Below, in pieces: positions 63,349 through 64,000 of a DNA stretch of 64,000 nucleotides; positions within the stretch are counted from its first letter, which is position 1, and every line of letters begins with the position of its first letter. Source of the stretch: Spirosoma sp. (GTDB lineage: Bacteria > Bacteroidota > Bacteroidia > Cytophagales > Spirosomataceae); contig NZ_JAPLET010000022.1 in the NCBI RefSeq assembly GCF_026391055.1, positions 835,648 through 899,647 on the forward strand, written 5' to 3'. Under the pieces are notes generated by a model. That model was not told where the DNA came from, ran no database searches, and saw only the letters and a program-made list of their open reading frames with translations. The translations under genes were made by a program, and so were the position numbers.

Positions 63349-64000
63349 TTGTCGATTCGTTAGTCGGCTGTTCATTAATTTCATTGGTTTGCTCTCCAGT
63401 GGACGGCTCAGTCGTTTCCTTTTTGAGCTTCCAGTATTTATAGCACTGGGTAGCCACGATGCTGGTATCGAGCAGAAACCCTTCATTATCGGGCATCATT
63501 ATCAGCAGCGAGCCGTCTTTTTGAAAAGCCTTCACCCGCACGTTACCTTCCGGCATTTTAAGGCTACCCACGTCCACGTAGGCTTTATTACGCATCTGGC
63601 GGTTGGGGATGGCCGTTAAGAGCTGGGCGGCAACGGGTACGATTTCACCCACCAGGCTGGGCGTTTGGGCTTTGGGGGACTCTTCGGGTTGTTGATCCAT
63701 CAGAATAGCGTTTAGTGGGTTGATAAGTTGCTGTTTATAACCGGCAAACAGGATACGCACCTGGTTGCGACGCCTTCGGGCGACCGGCAGAATCTCCCCG
63801 GTGCTTAATTTGAGGGCGGGCTGGTGGCGGTATACGATTGTCACATACGCCAGGTTAATGACGTGCCGTTTGTGGATCCTGACCAGGCCGGGCAGACGGG
63901 GCAGCAGTTCGTTGATGGGCAGGGCAAGTTTGAGTTGCTGGCCATCGACAAAGTACAGAATACTGTAGCTGGCTGCTCCGTCGATCCGGATGATATCGCT
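63341..64000 (-). CDS. LytTR-domain DNA-binding protein with C-terminal extension (partial)
   Basis: The frame is open from 63341 to the right edge, so the N-terminus is missing. The first about 90 visible residues form a LytTR domain (DIIRIDGAASYSILYFVDG, GLVRIHKRHVINL, TGEILPVARRRRNQVRIL), the DNA-binding module of AlgR/LytR-type regulators. An unusual extension of about 120 residues follows in the same frame (from MDQQPEESP at 63700), rich in Pro and polar residues. Either it is a fusion, or the extension is made from its own start. The LytTR protein may control the early genes that follow. Confidence 0.7.
   Translation of the reverse strand, partial: SDIIRIDGAASYSILYFVDGQQLKLALPINELLPRLPGLVRIHKRHVINLAYVTIVYRHQPALKLSTGEILPVARRRRNQVRILFAGYKQQLINPLNAILMDQQPEESPKAQTPSLVGEIVPVAAQLLTAIPNRQMRNKAYVDVGSLKMPEGNVRVKAFQKDGSLLIMMPDNEGFLLDTSIVATQCYKYWKLKKETTEPSTGEQTNEINEQPTNESTNE

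Overview
The window is a Cytophagales-type Bacteroidetes chromosome (Spirosoma-like by protein style) carrying the left part of a large tailed prophage. Signs of the phylum are promoters of the TTG-N19-TAnnTTTG type (cleanest before the tRNA-Ser), absence of Shine-Dalgarno sequences, signal peptides ending in AQ, a fused MurF/alanine racemase, a DUF4403 lipoprotein and a Bacteroidetes-type tyrosine integrase. Genus assignment is inference.

Positions 1-9.9 kb are ordinary host genes: MurF/Alr (cut by the window edge), CorA, a secreted GH18 chitinase, an AlkA-like glycosylase, a DUF4403 lipoprotein, a Cys-rich membrane peptide, a YfiT/DinB protein, SuhB-type phosphatase, PurL and tRNA-Ser(UGA).

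The prophage begins at the 3' end of tRNA-Ser (about 9.9 kb) and runs past the right edge (over 54 kb). Left arm, 10-14.2 kb: integrase, a lipoprotein moron and five small unknown genes. Late region, 14.2-56.4 kb, all on the plus strand: tube/decoration-like protein, S49 protease with fused scaffold, major capsid protein with a carbohydrate-binding-like insertion, small and large terminase, portal, lysis genes (lipoprotein, coiled-coil membrane protein, N-acetylmuramidase, two holin-like proteins), tail structural genes, a long block of fibre and enzyme genes, and finally a 1306-residue tape measure protein. No sheath gene is seen, so a siphovirus-like particle is likely. Right arm, 56.4-64 kb: a structured RNA candidate, an HTH protein with tandem iterons, operator-like inverted repeats, a serine recombinase and many small early-type genes, ending in a LytTR protein cut by the edge. 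No replication genes are visible; they may lie beyond 64 kb.

The most interesting signal is regulatory. A 16-bp element, GTGYAGGGTGTCGCGG, occurs five times on the plus strand. Each copy lies 20 bp before a -7-like element (consensus CNNYTTYG), and in four copies a start codon follows 33-34 bp after the element. The element sits where the host -33 box would be and the start codon falls at the predicted transcription start, so this looks like a phage-specific promoter class making leaderless late mRNAs. The fifth copy has no ATG and is followed about 150 bp later by a perfect terminator, suggesting a small phage RNA. Other notable points are five large fibre-block proteins with Sec signal peptides, two paralogous fibre N-termini in direct repeat, and a branched RNA fold downstream of the tape measure gene.
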